Below, one piece after another: positions 10,315 through 19,912 of a stretch of 64,000 bases of DNA; position 1 is the first letter of the stretch, and each line of letters starts with the position of its first letter. The translations under genes were made by a program, and so were the position numbers. Under the pieces are notes generated by a model. That model worked only from the letters and a program-made list of their open reading frames with translations, was not told the DNA's origin and did no database searches. The stretch lies in contig CADAJP010000003.1 of the NCBI GenBank assembly GCA_902788345.1, positions 115,570 to 179,569 on the forward strand, read 5' to 3'. Source of the DNA: an uncultured bacterium. GTDB lineage: Bacteria > Cyanobacteriota > Vampirovibrionia > Gastranaerophilales > Gastranaerophilaceae.

Positions 10315-11642
10315 AAGAAGCCGCAAGAGAATATTATAAAGAAGTTTTTGGTAAAAAAAGAAAATTTGATTACATACCGCCAAGCGGAAAACTTTTGGAT
10401 GAAGAAGAGCTTCTTAATATGATTGATGCTTCACTTGATATGTGGCTTACTGCGGGAAGGTTTAACAAAGAATTTGAACAGAAATTTGCGAAATATCTTG
10501 GAGTAAAATATGCACTTTCAACAAATTCGGGCTCAAGTGCTAATTTACTCGCTCTTTCAGCTTTAACTTCACACAAGCTTGGTGAAAGAAGATTGAAAAA
10601 AGGTGATGAAGTAATTTCTGTTGCTGCCGGTTTTCCTACTACAATTAACCCGATTTTGCAGCAAGGTTTAGTACCTGTTTTCGTTGACTGCGAAATAGGA
10701 ACATACAACATTGATGCCGAAAAAATTGAAGAAGCAATAACCCCAAAAACAAAAGCAATATTTTTGGCTCACACACTCGGAAACAGTTATGATCTTGATA
10801 AAATTATGGCTTTGGCTGAAAAATACAATCTTTGGGTTATTGAAGATAGCTGTGACGCTCTGGGCGGAGAATACAAAGGTAAAAAAATAGGAACAATCGG
10901 ACATATTGGAACTTTTAGTTTTTATCCCGCTCATCATTTAACAATGGGTGAAGGCGGAGCGGTTGTTACCAATGATCCTCAATTATACAAAATAATTATG
11001 TCTTTCAGAGATTGGGGACGTGATTGTTGTTGCCCGCCGGGTAAAGATGGAGTTTGTGGAAAGAGATTTACACAACAGCTTGGCAATTTACCTTATGGAT
11101 ATGACCACAAATACACATATTCTCATATAGGATTTAATTTAAAAATTACAGATTGGCAGGCTGCTTTAGGTTGCTCTCAAATAGGAAAATTGGACAGGTT
11201 TTTGGAAATTCGCAGAAGGAATGCTCAATTACTGACTGAAAAATTGCAGGATTTGAAAGATTATTTGATTTTACCTATAATTAAGGACGGAGTAAAACCA
11301 TCATGGTTTGGGTATTTGATTTCCGTTAAAGAAGATGCACCATTTACAAAACAAAAGCTGGTTGAATATTTGGAAAATAATGGAATTGGCACACGTCAAT
11401 TGTTTGCGGGTAATATTTTAAGGCAACCTATGTTTGTTGATGATGAGCAAGTCCAATTCAGAATAGGAGCTTCCAAATTATTAACTTCAAAAGATTTGAA
11501 TGAAGACTGGTATAAAAAACTCCCGAACACTGATTTCATTATGAATAATACATTCTGGGTCGGTACATTCCCTGCTTTAGGGGAAGAAGAAATTACAAGA
11601 ATTTCCAATACTATACATGATTTTGTTAAGGGGAATGTATAG
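10287..11642 (+). CDS. rfbH: CDP-4-keto-6-deoxyglucose 3-dehydrase (RfbH, E1)
   Basis: 451 residues of the DegT/AHBA aminotransferase fold. It removes the C3 hydroxyl using PMP and a [2Fe-2S] cluster, giving the 3,6-dideoxy-4-keto sugar. The usual PLP-lysine is replaced by His in SFYPAHHLTMGEGG (His216/His217), the hallmark of this dehydrase. The Cys cluster DCCCPPGKDGVCGKRF (Cys247-249 and beyond) provides iron-sulfur ligands. It overlaps rfbG by 28 bp and the next gene by 1 bp. An RfbI/E3-type reductase partner is not seen in the window. Confidence 0.95.
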   Translation: MEQELRNKVKEAAREYYKEVFGKKRKFDYIPPSGKLLDEEELLNMIDASLDMWLTAGRFNKEFEQKFAKYLGVKYALSTNSGSSANLLALSALTSHKLGERRLKKGDEVISVAAGFPTTINPILQQGLVPVFVDCEIGTYNIDAEKIEEAITPKTKAIFLAHTLGNSYDLDKIMALAEKYNLWVIEDSCDALGGEYKGKKIGTIGHIGTFSFYPAHHLTMGEGGAVVTNDPQLYKIIMSFRDWGRDCCCPPGKDGVCGKRFTQQLGNLPYGYDHKYTYSHIGFNLKITDWQAALGCSQIGKLDRFLEIRRRNAQLLTEKLQDLKDYLILPIIKDGVKPSWFGYLISVKEDAPFTKQKLVEYLENNGIGTRQLFAGNILRQPMFVDDEQVQFRIGASKLLTSKDLNEDWYKKLPNTDFIMNNTFWVGTFPALGEEEITRISNTIHDFVKGNV

Positions 11643-12505
11643 TGAAGACGATTCTTTTGTTAGGAAGTACGGGCTTTATAGGAAGAAATATATTACCGTT
11701 GGTTTCACAAAAATATGATGTTTTAACGCCGCGCAGAATTGAATTAAATCTCATAGACAAGACTAATGTTGATAATTATTTTAAAACCCATAAAATAGAT
11801 GTTGTTATTCATTGTGCTGCTTCCAATCCAGCCAAAAATATTCTTGATAAATCTGAAAATTTCGAAAATGATATAATCGCTGGCTTTGATAATATTGCAC
11901 TACACTCTAATGAAGTTGAGAAAATTCTATATCTCGGTTCCGGCGCAGATATGGATAAAAGGCGAGACTTAAAACTCGTTAAAGAAGAAGATTTTGGCAT
12001 GTTTGAGCCTGATAAAAATAATTCCTATGCAATTGCAAAGTATAAAATTACAAAAAAGATACTAAAGTCAAATAATATCTATAATTTAAGGATTTTTGGA
12101 TGCTATGGGCCTACTGATGCTAAAACAAAATTCATAAGAGATGCAATAGATTGCTGTCTTGAAAACAGAGCTATTTCAATCAGACAAAATTGTATGTTTG
12201 ATTATATGTATGTGGAAGATTTGGCATATATTATGGAATGGTTTATTGAGAATAATCCAAAATATCACGATTATAATGTTTGTTCCGGCAAACCTATTTC
12301 TCTGTACGAGATTGCGCAAATTATTTCAGATAAAATGGATAATAACAGACCTATTGAAATTGCAAAAGATGGGTGGAATAACGAATATACGGCTGATAAT
12401 TCAAGACTTTTGTTCGAAATGGGCGGTTTTGAGTTTACATCAATAGAAGAAGGTATTGAAAAACAAATTGAATGGCAAAAGGGGGGTATAACAAATGTCT
12501 GTTAA
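11642..12505 (+). CDS. NAD-dependent epimerase/dehydratase; candidate CDP-sugar 4-ketoreductase
   Basis: 287 residues, extended short-chain dehydrogenase. LLGSTGFIGRN gives the Rossmann GxxGxxG and NSYAIAK the catalytic Y-x3-K; CSGKPISLYEIA is typical of sugar-nucleotide SDRs. It starts with GTG at 11642, sharing one base with the rfbH stop codon, so expression is coupled. By position it probably reduces the 4-keto group of the RfbH product or its branched derivative. The precise substrate cannot be read from sequence. A second SDR at 21627 resembles RfbJ more closely. Confidence 0.75.
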   Translation: MKTILLLGSTGFIGRNILPLVSQKYDVLTPRRIELNLIDKTNVDNYFKTHKIDVVIHCAASNPAKNILDKSENFENDIIAGFDNIALHSNEVEKILYLGSGADMDKRRDLKLVKEEDFGMFEPDKNNSYAIAKYKITKKILKSNNIYNLRIFGCYGPTDAKTKFIRDAIDCCLENRAISIRQNCMFDYMYVEDLAYIMEWFIENNPKYHDYNVCSGKPISLYEIAQIISDKMDNNRPIEIAKDGWNNEYTADNSRLLFEMGGFEFTSIEEGIEKQIEWQKGGITNVC

Positions 12506-13637
12506 AACACAAATAGACGAATTAACCGGTTTGAGAGGAGTTGCAGCATTATTTATTTTATTAAACCATATTCTATTGGTATATCCTGTATTAAGAAATA
12601 ATGTCATTAGTTCATCTTTAAGTTGTCTCGGATATATGGGAATGGACTTATTCTTTATTTTGAGCGGTTTTGTTATTTGTTATAATTATGCGGACAGAAT
12701 AAAAAATAATCCCCAAAATGGCATTAGAGAGTTTTTGGTTGCTCGTTTTGCCAGGTTATATCCGCTGTATATTCTGTTTATAGTTTTCTTTTTTCTTTTT
12801 TATTTCTTAAAGTATCATAATAATACAGAATTAATTGCACAAAATATAACGTCATTACCTATATTTATATCCGGTATGCAAAGCTGGTTTTATGGTTTTA
12901 TAGGCGATACACCTATAATTCACATGCAGGGAAGTGCCAATATTTCATGGTCTATATCAACCGAATTTGCTTTGTATTTATTTTTTATTCCTCTGGTGTG
13001 GCTATTATTAAAATTAAACAGTAAAAAGGCTTATATTATTTCAATTGTATCATTAATTATAATTCAGATATTATGGATAGAATTTTCTCATCATAATAAT
13101 TTTATTGTTTCATTTCTTAATAAAACATTTGGGGAACACAGTAATTATGCTGCATCAACATGGTTGAATTTTCATTCTCCTATTTCAAGATTATGGCAAT
13201 TTTTATGTGGTTGCGTAATTGCACGCAGTTATAATCCCGAAATGCCTGGGAAAAATTTGAGATTATATAAGACTTTAGGATGGCTGTCTGGATTGGCTCT
13301 TGCAGGGTTGGTTATTGCCGCACCTCGTATAAATATTTCATATCTTCAGTATTTTACAATGCCGCTTTGGGTATTATTTATATTGTTTACTGTGCATTCA
13401 GAAAATAAAATTTTAAAAAGTAAGCTATTTATTTTCCTTGGGAATGTAAGTTATTCAACATATTTGCTTCATATTATTTTGGTACTATACTTATCCTATG
13501 ATGGAAATCATTTGATTTCATATATAATAAATTTGCCTTTATTTTTTGTTTTAACATATTTGATGGCATATATAGTTTATAAGTATTATGAAATGCCAAT
13601 GAGGAAAAAAGTAAAGGATTTTTTGTTAAATAGGTAA
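12495..13637 (+). CDS. Acyltransferase family 3 (OafA/YrhL-like) membrane protein
   Basis: 380 residues with about ten hydrophobic segments. The N-terminal ELTGLRGVAALFIL carries the family's RG motif. DLFFILSGFVICYNY and RFARLYPLYILF are further signatures, and the C-terminal YSTYLLHIILVLY carries the conserved His. Such proteins acetylate or otherwise acylate lipid-linked sugars or O-antigens from the cytoplasmic membrane. It overlaps the preceding gene by 11 bp, placing it firmly in the sugar operon. Confidence 0.9.
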   Translation: MSVKTQIDELTGLRGVAALFILLNHILLVYPVLRNNVISSSLSCLGYMGMDLFFILSGFVICYNYADRIKNNPQNGIREFLVARFARLYPLYILFIVFFFLFYFLKYHNNTELIAQNITSLPIFISGMQSWFYGFIGDTPIIHMQGSANISWSISTEFALYLFFIPLVWLLLKLNSKKAYIISIVSLIIIQILWIEFSHHNNFIVSFLNKTFGEHSNYAASTWLNFHSPISRLWQFLCGCVIARSYNPEMPGKNLRLYKTLGWLSGLALAGLVIAAPRINISYLQYFTMPLWVLFILFTVHSENKILKSKLFIFLGNVSYSTYLLHIILVLYLSYDGNHLISYIINLPLFFVLTYLMAYIVYKYYEMPMRKKVKDFLLNR

Positions 13638-13646
13638 GAGGGAATA

Positions 13647-15425
13647 ATGAAAAAACGAGTTGCTGATATAATAATGGAAACATTGGTAGAAAATGGTATA
13701 ACAGACGCATTTTGTGTAGTCGGCGGCGGAGCAATGTTTCTTGATAATGCTGCAGGAATTAATCCTGACATGCATATAATTTTTAATAACCATGAACAGG
13801 CATGTGCCATGGCGTGCGAAGGTTATGCCAGAACAAAAGATAAAATGGCTCTATGCCTCGTAACATCGGGCCCGGGCGGAACTAACACCTTAACCGGTGT
13901 TATGGGTGCTTATCAAGACAGTATCCCTATGATTGTTATATCCGGACAAGTTCGTTATGCTACAACAATTGCTCAAAGCGGTCTTAATTTAAGACGCAGA
14001 GGTGAACAGGAATTTGATATCATAAATTCTGTTCAAAATATGACAAAATACGCAAAAATGGTGATTGATCCTTTATCAATTAAACAAGAAGTGCAGCATG
14101 CAATTGATATTGCTTTAAATGGACGCAGAGGTCCTGTTTGGCTTGATATTCCGCTCGATGTGCAATCTGCGGAAGTTGAAGAAGATGAATTATTACCAAT
14201 TTTGCCAAAACCGGAGATAATCAAGTGTTCGGACAGAGATTTTGATGAATTGAAAGAACTTATTAAAAGTGCAAAATCTCCTTGTATTTTGGCAGGAAGT
14301 GCAATAAGTTCAACCCATTCACAAGATAAATTAGTAAAAATGCTTACACATTGGCAAATACCGACAGTTTCTGCTGCAGTTGCTTGCGATATTTTATACC
14401 ATGAACACCCTTTATACTATGGCTCAACAGGTGGTGTCGGAACAAGAAGCGGAAATTTTGTTATGCAAAATGCTGATGTACTTGTTATTATGGGCTGTTC
14501 TTTAGGATTTAAACAAACCACTTTTGTCCAAGATGCATTTGCACCGAAAGCCAAAGTTATTATGATTGATGTAAATCCAGATGAAGCAATCAAATCCGGA
14601 TTAAATATCTGTAAATTTATCCATAGCGATATTTCAGATATATTTGACCGAGTTCAAAATGCAGAGGCATTTAAAGCCCCGCAAAAATGGATTGAGCATT
14701 GCAATATGCTGAAAAATAAATTTGATCTGTATGAAAACGCAATAGGAAACCCTGAAGATAGGGTCAGTTCGTATAATTTTTGGAAAGAATATGCAATGCA
14801 GGAGGCAGAGGATAGTTTGACAGTTATGGGAAACAGTTCAAGTGTTACTCCAAGACTTTCTTTTGAAAATATAAAGCCTAATCAACTTACATTCACAAAT
14901 ATAAATTGTGGATCAATGGGATATGATATCCCGGCGGCAATAGGTTCTGCGGTTGCTTCGAAAAGAGATGTAGTCCTTGTTACGGGGGATGGTAGTTTTA
15001 TGATGAATTTACAGGAGCTGCAGACAATAAAATTTAATAACTTGCCTGTAAAAATTGTTCTCTTTGCAAACGATGGATACAGAGGGATTGTACAAACCTG
15101 CAAAAATTATTTTAACGGTAAAAACGTAGGCTGTACTCCGGAGAGCGGTTTGTCAATGCCTGATTTTGAAAAAATTGCGAATGCTTTTGAGCTCCCTTAC
15201 AAAAAATGCAAGACCAATTCGGAGTTAAAAGAAAGTATTAGCTGGTTGTTAAAGCAGGATAGCTACTGCATTTTGGAATTATCTCAAATATACGACAATC
15301 CTCCGGCTCCTGTCGTCAAGCCGAGAATGACAACAGATGGTAAGCCTCAAAAAATTAGACTTGAAGATATGGCACCGTTTTTAGATAGGGAAGAATTTGA
15401 AAAATGTATGTATAAGATAGAATAG
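13647..15425 (+). CDS. TPP-dependent acetolactate-synthase-like enzyme, candidate branched-sugar synthase (YerE-like)
   Basis: 592 residues with the three-domain architecture of acetohydroxyacid synthases. The N-terminal PYR domain has the catalytic Glu (Glu50 in NNHEQACAMACEGYAR) and SGPGGTNTLTGVMGAYQDS. A central domain follows, and the C-terminal PP domain has the TPP/Mg motif GDGSFMMN (GDG near 447-449). It sits among CDP-dideoxysugar genes with no regulatory small subunit and no ilv genes. Yersinia YerE, a known homologue, transfers a two-carbon acetyl unit from pyruvate to C4 of a CDP-3,6-dideoxy-4-ketohexose. That role fits here, but is inferred from context; ordinary acetolactate synthase is the alternative. 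Confidence 0.8.
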   Translation: MKKRVADIIMETLVENGITDAFCVVGGGAMFLDNAAGINPDMHIIFNNHEQACAMACEGYARTKDKMALCLVTSGPGGTNTLTGVMGAYQDSIPMIVISGQVRYATTIAQSGLNLRRRGEQEFDIINSVQNMTKYAKMVIDPLSIKQEVQHAIDIALNGRRGPVWLDIPLDVQSAEVEEDELLPILPKPEIIKCSDRDFDELKELIKSAKSPCILAGSAISSTHSQDKLVKMLTHWQIPTVSAAVACDILYHEHPLYYGSTGGVGTRSGNFVMQNADVLVIMGCSLGFKQTTFVQDAFAPKAKVIMIDVNPDEAIKSGLNICKFIHSDISDIFDRVQNAEAFKAPQKWIEHCNMLKNKFDLYENAIGNPEDRVSSYNFWKEYAMQEAEDSLTVMGNSSSVTPRLSFENIKPNQLTFTNINCGSMGYDIPAAIGSAVASKRDVVLVTGDGSFMMNLQELQTIKFNNLPVKIVLFANDGYRGIVQTCKNYFNGKNVGCTPESGLSMPDFEKIANAFELPYKKCKTNSELKESISWLLKQDSYCILELSQIYDNPPAPVVKPRMTTDGKPQKIRLEDMAPFLDREEFEKCMYKIE

Positions 15426-15438
15426 TAAAGAGGTTTTT

Positions 15439-15897
15439 ATGATATTCGATACTTTAGAAAATATTGAAAAATATAAAGGTATATACAATAACCTTGATAC
15501 AGTTATTGATTTTATTAAAGACGGAAAAATAAAATCTTTAATAAGCGGAAAAAATTTAATTAATGGTGAAGATATATATGCAAATTGCAATATGGAAGCC
15601 AAAACCGTAAACGAAGCCGATGGCGTTTGTGAAATGCATAAAAAATATCTGGATTTGCATATAGATTTAGAAGGCTCGGAAAAAATCTTATTTATGGTTT
15701 ATTCTAAAGAAAAAGAAATTAATTCATATTGTGAAGAAGGTGATTATGTCTTATTAAACGGAAACAAAAATGTTGAATGTTTATTGGATAAAAATCATTT
15801 TGTAATATGTATGACGCAAGAACCGCATATGCCTTGCGTTCGAGTTGATAACAAAGATTCAATATCAAAAGTAATTTTTAAAATTAAAGCAGAATAG
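15439..15897 (+). CDS. YhcH/YjgK/YiaL (DUF386) family protein, possible nonulosonate anomerase
   Basis: 152 residues, full length for the family. Family signatures are EMHKKYLDLHIDLEGSE and a C-terminal NHFVICMTQEPHMPCV with the metal-binding His residues of the cupin-like barrel. YhcH (NanQ) is known to act as an N-acetylneuraminate anomerase. A role on a sialic-like sugar is plausible because this operon encodes nonulosonate synthesis. It lies 13 bp after the TPP enzyme and 8 bp before the next gene. Confidence 0.8.
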   Translation: MIFDTLENIEKYKGIYNNLDTVIDFIKDGKIKSLISGKNLINGEDIYANCNMEAKTVNEADGVCEMHKKYLDLHIDLEGSEKILFMVYSKEKEINSYCEEGDYVLLNGNKNVECLLDKNHFVICMTQEPHMPCVRVDNKDSISKVIFKIKAE

Positions 15898-15905
15898 AGG
15901 ATAAT

Positions 15906-16904
15906 ATGAATGTTGTTGTTATAGGTTTAGGTTCAATGGGAAGAAGAAGAATTCGTCTTATGAAAACTCTAAACAGTGAATTAGAAATCAGAGGTGTTGA
16001 TTTATCTTCTGAAAGACAAAAACAAGCAAAGGAAGAACTCGGGATTGAATCATATTCCGAGTTAAAAGAAGCCATTATGGATTTCAGACCTGATTGTGCG
16101 TTTATTTGCACCTCTCCAATTTCACATGGGGCTATAGCTTTAGAATGTTTAAATAGCGGTTTGAATATATTTACGGAAATAAATCTTTTATCTGATTGGT
16201 ATAAAAAAGCTATGGAAATTTCTCGCAAAAACGGAGCAAAGATTTTCCTTTCTTCAACTTTTCTATACCGAAAAGAAATTCAATATATAGAACATTTCGT
16301 TAATAATGAAGTTGTAAACTATATTTATCACACAGGGCAGTATTTACCTGATTGGCATCCTTGGGAAAGCTACAAAAACTTTTTTGTTTCAAATCCTAAA
16401 ACAAATGGTTGCCGTGAAATATTTGGGATAGAGCTCCCGTGGATAGTTAAAGTTTTTGGTGAAATTGTTAATTTTAACGTATTAAAAAGCAAGATCTCTA
16501 ATCTGGAATTAAACTATAACGACAATTATATGGTTATGTTCGAACATAAAAACGGCACAAAAGGAGTTATGTGTGTGGATGTTGTTTCCAGAAAAGCAGT
16601 CAGAAATCTTGAAATTTATTCAGAAAATAAACATCTGTTTTGGGACGGCTCTCCTAGCGGATTAAAAAAATATAATTTTGAAACAAAAACTTTAGATAAT
16701 ATAGAACTATATGAAAATATAGTAAAAGATTCAAAATACTCATCATCAATTATTGAAAATGCATACAGTGACGAAATAAGAGAATTTTTCGAAGTGATAA
16801 ACGGCGAAAAATCAACATCTTGTCACTCATTGGAAAATGATAAAAATATATTAGAACTCATAGACAGAATTGAGGGGGTAAATGATAGGGGGATAAATGA
16901 ATAA
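15906..16904 (+). CDS. Gfo/Idh/MocA-type oxidoreductase lacking the EKP motif
   Basis: 332 residues. The N-terminal NAD-binding motif VIGLGSMGRRRIRLM is intact and FICTSPISHGAIALE follows the family pattern. Where relatives have the catalytic EKP(L/M), this protein has FTEINLL, so the expected lysine is missing. It overlaps the next gene, a normal relative, by 8 bp. Paired oxidoreductases of this family occur in legionaminic-acid type (ptm) clusters. Function may be altered, or dependent on the partner. Confidence 0.75.
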   Translation: MNVVVIGLGSMGRRRIRLMKTLNSELEIRGVDLSSERQKQAKEELGIESYSELKEAIMDFRPDCAFICTSPISHGAIALECLNSGLNIFTEINLLSDWYKKAMEISRKNGAKIFLSSTFLYRKEIQYIEHFVNNEVVNYIYHTGQYLPDWHPWESYKNFFVSNPKTNGCREIFGIELPWIVKVFGEIVNFNVLKSKISNLELNYNDNYMVMFEHKNGTKGVMCVDVVSRKAVRNLEIYSENKHLFWDGSPSGLKKYNFETKTLDNIELYENIVKDSKYSSSIIENAYSDEIREFFEVINGEKSTSCHSLENDKNILELIDRIEGVNDRGINE

Positions 16905-17829
16905 AACGGCTCTTTTTGTCGGACTTGGTTCAATAGGAAAACGTCATTTAAAAAACCTCAAAGCACTCATCGATATAGATGTTGATGCTCTGCGTAGCAG
17001 TACAAAAATGCCTTTGCCGGATGAAATATCTTTTCTGATAAGAAAAGAATACTATGATATAAAAGATTTGCCAAAATACGATATGATTTTTATTACAAAT
17101 CCGTCTGACCTGCACTATGAAACCATATTAAATTTGCAGGACAAAACTGACAATTTCTTTGTTGAAAAACCGCTGGATGTTATTCCTTTGAGAGCCGAAC
17201 AGTTATCAAAACTTGATTTGAACAAATTGTATTATATAGCCTGTCCTCTAAGACATACAGGAGTCTATAGAGCGCTTGAAGAAATTTTAAAAGATAAAAA
17301 AATATATTCAACTCGTGCAATTTGTACTTCGTATTTACCGGAATGGCGTCCTGGTGTGGATTACAGAACAATTTATTCAGCCAGAAAAGAAAGCGGTGGA
17401 GTAAAAATTGATTTAATACACGAATTTGATTATCTATTCAGACTTTTAGGTTTTCCCAAAAAGCATGTTATGTTTGAAAATAAAATTTCAGATTTAGAAA
17501 TTGAAAGTAATGATTTTGTTTCATTTACAGGAGAATATGATGATAAATACTTGGAACTCCATCTGGATTATTTCGGGCGTATTAAGCAAAGAACAGCAGA
17601 ATTTTATACAAAAGACGATGTTATCTGGTGCGATTTTAATAGCTCAAAAATCAGAGTAAACGGACAAATACAAAATTTTTCCGAAGAAATTAATGACAGA
17701 TATGTTAACGAAATGAAATATTTTTTAAATTTAATTGACTTTAAAAATGAAAATATAAATGATATTATGAATGCAAACAGGGTTTTGAAATATATAATTC
17801 AAGGAGAAAATAATGGAACTGAAAAATAA
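16897..17829 (+). CDS. Gfo/Idh/MocA-family NAD-dependent oxidoreductase
   Basis: 310 residues. LFVGLGSIGKRHLKNLK is the Rossmann motif, FITNPSDLHYETIL follows, and the catalytic EKPLD is present (NFFVEKPLD). It probably oxidises or reduces a sugar or sugar nucleotide within the operon, comparable to PtmF-type proteins of Campylobacter flagellin glycosylation loci. The substrate is unknown. It overlaps its EKP-less neighbour by 8 bp and legB by 17 bp. Confidence 0.8.
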   Translation: MNKTALFVGLGSIGKRHLKNLKALIDIDVDALRSSTKMPLPDEISFLIRKEYYDIKDLPKYDMIFITNPSDLHYETILNLQDKTDNFFVEKPLDVIPLRAEQLSKLDLNKLYYIACPLRHTGVYRALEEILKDKKIYSTRAICTSYLPEWRPGVDYRTIYSARKESGGVKIDLIHEFDYLFRLLGFPKKHVMFENKISDLEIESNDFVSFTGEYDDKYLELHLDYFGRIKQRTAEFYTKDDVIWCDFNSSKIRVNGQIQNFSEEINDRYVNEMKYFLNLIDFKNENINDIMNANRVLKYIIQGENNGTEK

Positions 17830-18805
17830 AAGAGTATTAATAACAGGTGCAGACGGATTTATCGGATCGCATTTGACAGAAAGACTTGTAAAAGAAGGAG
17901 CAAAAATCAGAGCATTATCTCAATATAATTCGTTTAATAATTGGGGTTGGCTTGAGGATGTTGATTGCAAGAATGAGATAGAAGTTGTTTGCGGAGATGT
18001 TCGTGATCCAAATTATGTAAAGCATATTTCAAAAGATATAGATATTATTTTTCATCTTGCTGCACTTATTGCAATTCCATATTCCTATGTTGCTCCCGAT
18101 AGCTACATTGATACAAACATTAAGGGCACGTTGAATGTTTGTCAGGCAGCATTAGACAATAATATTGAGAAAGTTTTGGTTACTTCAACAAGTGAAGTAT
18201 ACGGAACGGCATTATATGTTCCGATAGACGAAAAGCACCCAAAACAACCACAATCACCGTATTCAGCTACAAAAATCGGAGCTGATGCTATTGCTGAAAG
18301 CTTCTACAGAGCGTTTGATTTGCCGGTTGTTATTGCTCGTCCTTTTAATACTTACGGCCCTCGACAATCTGCAAGAGCAGTTATTCCTACAATAATTACC
18401 CAAATTGCTCAAGGTGCAAAAGAAATTAAATTGGGTGATTTAACTCCTACAAGAGATTTCAACTATGTAAAAGATACTTGTTCAGGGTTTGTTGCGCTTG
18501 CAAAAGCAGATAATATATTGGGGGAATCAATAAATATAGGTTCAAATTATGAAATTTCTATCGGAGATACTTTAAATCTGATTAAAAAGATTATGAAAAG
18601 TGATGTTGAATTTGTTCTCGATGAGCAGAGGATCCGTCCAAAAAAATCCGAAGTAAACAGATTATGGTGCGACAATACTAAAATAACAAATTTGACAGGA
18701 TTTAAACCAGAATATACCATAGAGAAAGGGTTAGAAGAAACAATAAAATGGTTCTCTAATTCTAATAATTTAGCAAAATATAAATCAAATATTTATAATG
18801 TTTAA
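17813..18805 (+). CDS. legB: NAD-dependent 4,6-dehydratase, LegB type
   Basis: 330 residues, extended SDR. ITGADGFIGSHL is the NAD motif; LIAIPYSYVAPDSYIDTNIKGTLNV and STSEVYGTA are LegB-like signatures; SPYSATK holds the catalytic Y-x3-K. LegB acts on GDP-GlcNAc in legionaminic acid synthesis. Here it sits directly before PtmE-, LegC- and LegH-like genes in pathway-like order. Overlap with the previous gene is 17 bp and the gap to the next is 9 bp. Confidence 0.85.
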   Translation: MELKNKRVLITGADGFIGSHLTERLVKEGAKIRALSQYNSFNNWGWLEDVDCKNEIEVVCGDVRDPNYVKHISKDIDIIFHLAALIAIPYSYVAPDSYIDTNIKGTLNVCQAALDNNIEKVLVTSTSEVYGTALYVPIDEKHPKQPQSPYSATKIGADAIAESFYRAFDLPVVIARPFNTYGPRQSARAVIPTIITQIAQGAKEIKLGDLTPTRDFNYVKDTCSGFVALAKADNILGESINIGSNYEISIGDTLNLIKKIMKSDVEFVLDEQRIRPKKSEVNRLWCDNTKITNLTGFKPEYTIEKGLEETIKWFSNSNNLAKYKSNIYNV

Positions 18806-18814
18806 GGATAAAAA

Positions 18815-19882
18815 ATGGAAGATTTAGAAAAATATCTTATATCACCTGAAACGACAGTAAAAGAAGCTATTGCCCGTATTGAACAATCCGGCAGAAAGAC
18901 TGCTATTGTTGCAGACAATAACAAAAAAGTCATCGGAATTTTTACCGATGGAGATATGAGAAGGTATTTACTGAAAAATGGTGATTTATCTGCACCCGTT
19001 AAAGAGGCAATGAATCCTAATCCGATTGTTTTTAACGAAAATCAAAAAGAAGAAGTTAAACAACAACTTGAACAAAGAGGGCTTTTGGTTTATCCGATAG
19101 TTAATGATGATGGGCAATTAGTTAATCTTGTATATTGGCAGGATAAAAACGCTGATATTCACCCAACCCAGCATTTGCCGGAAGATGTTAATGTAGTAAT
19201 CATGGCAGGTGGAGAAGGAACAAGACTTTATCCTTATACAAAAGTTCTTCCAAAACCACTCATACCGATTGATGACCAACCAATATGCACGCATGTAATT
19301 AATAGCTTTAAAAAATTTGGCTGCAAAAATTTTAGCCTAATTCTTAATCATAAAAGTAACATGATTAAGGCTTATTACAATGACATAGATAAAGACTATA
19401 AACTTAATTATGAGGTAGAGGATAAGTTTTTAGGTACGGCAGGCGGATTATTTCTTTTGAAAAACAAATTTAAGAATACTTGTTTTGTATCAAATTGTGA
19501 TATTCTTGTGGATGCAGATTATTCTTGTATCTATAAGTGGCACAAAAAAGAACATAATTTAATTACCATGGTTTGTGCGCTTAAAGAAATAAAGATTCCT
19601 TATGGCGTGGTTAATTCAAAACCAAACGGCGAGATTGAAGGTATAGAAGAAAAACCTGCATTTTCTTTCTTAATAAATGTTGGAGTCTATCTTGTTGAGC
19701 CTGAAGTTATAAATAATCTTAAAGGTGAATTTATTCATATGACTGATTTGGCACAAAAATACATTGCAGAAAATAAAAAGATTGGCGTGTTTCCGATTTC
19801 TCCAAATGATTGGCTTGATATGGGACAAATTAAAGAAATGGAAAACATGACAAAAAAATTAAAAGAAAAATGTCAGGGATAA
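18815..19882 (+). CDS. ptmE: CBS-domain nucleotidyltransferase (PtmE-like sugar-1-phosphate guanylyltransferase)
   Basis: 355 residues. Two CBS motifs make up roughly residues 1-120 (VKEAIARIEQSGRKTAIVAD, IGIFTDGDMRRYL). A nucleotidyltransferase domain follows, starting at IMAGGEGTRLYPYTKVLPKP and containing ISPNDWLDMGQ near the end. This domain order is that of Campylobacter PtmE, which forms GDP-glucosamine for the GDP-linked legionaminic acid route. The nucleotide used cannot be proven from sequence. Confidence 0.8.
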   Translation: MEDLEKYLISPETTVKEAIARIEQSGRKTAIVADNNKKVIGIFTDGDMRRYLLKNGDLSAPVKEAMNPNPIVFNENQKEEVKQQLEQRGLLVYPIVNDDGQLVNLVYWQDKNADIHPTQHLPEDVNVVIMAGGEGTRLYPYTKVLPKPLIPIDDQPICTHVINSFKKFGCKNFSLILNHKSNMIKAYYNDIDKDYKLNYEVEDKFLGTAGGLFLLKNKFKNTCFVSNCDILVDADYSCIYKWHKKEHNLITMVCALKEIKIPYGVVNSKPNGEIEGIEEKPAFSFLINVGVYLVEPEVINNLKGEFIHMTDLAQKYIAENKKIGVFPISPNDWLDMGQIKEMENMTKKLKEKCQG

Positions 19883-19912
19883 AGGGGTAAATACAGAAAA
19901 AGAGGTAAAAGC

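Noticed and set aside
12159..12446. 95-codon frame inside the SDR gene after rfbH
   Set aside because: Alternate-frame shadow; the SDR motifs are intact in the main frame.
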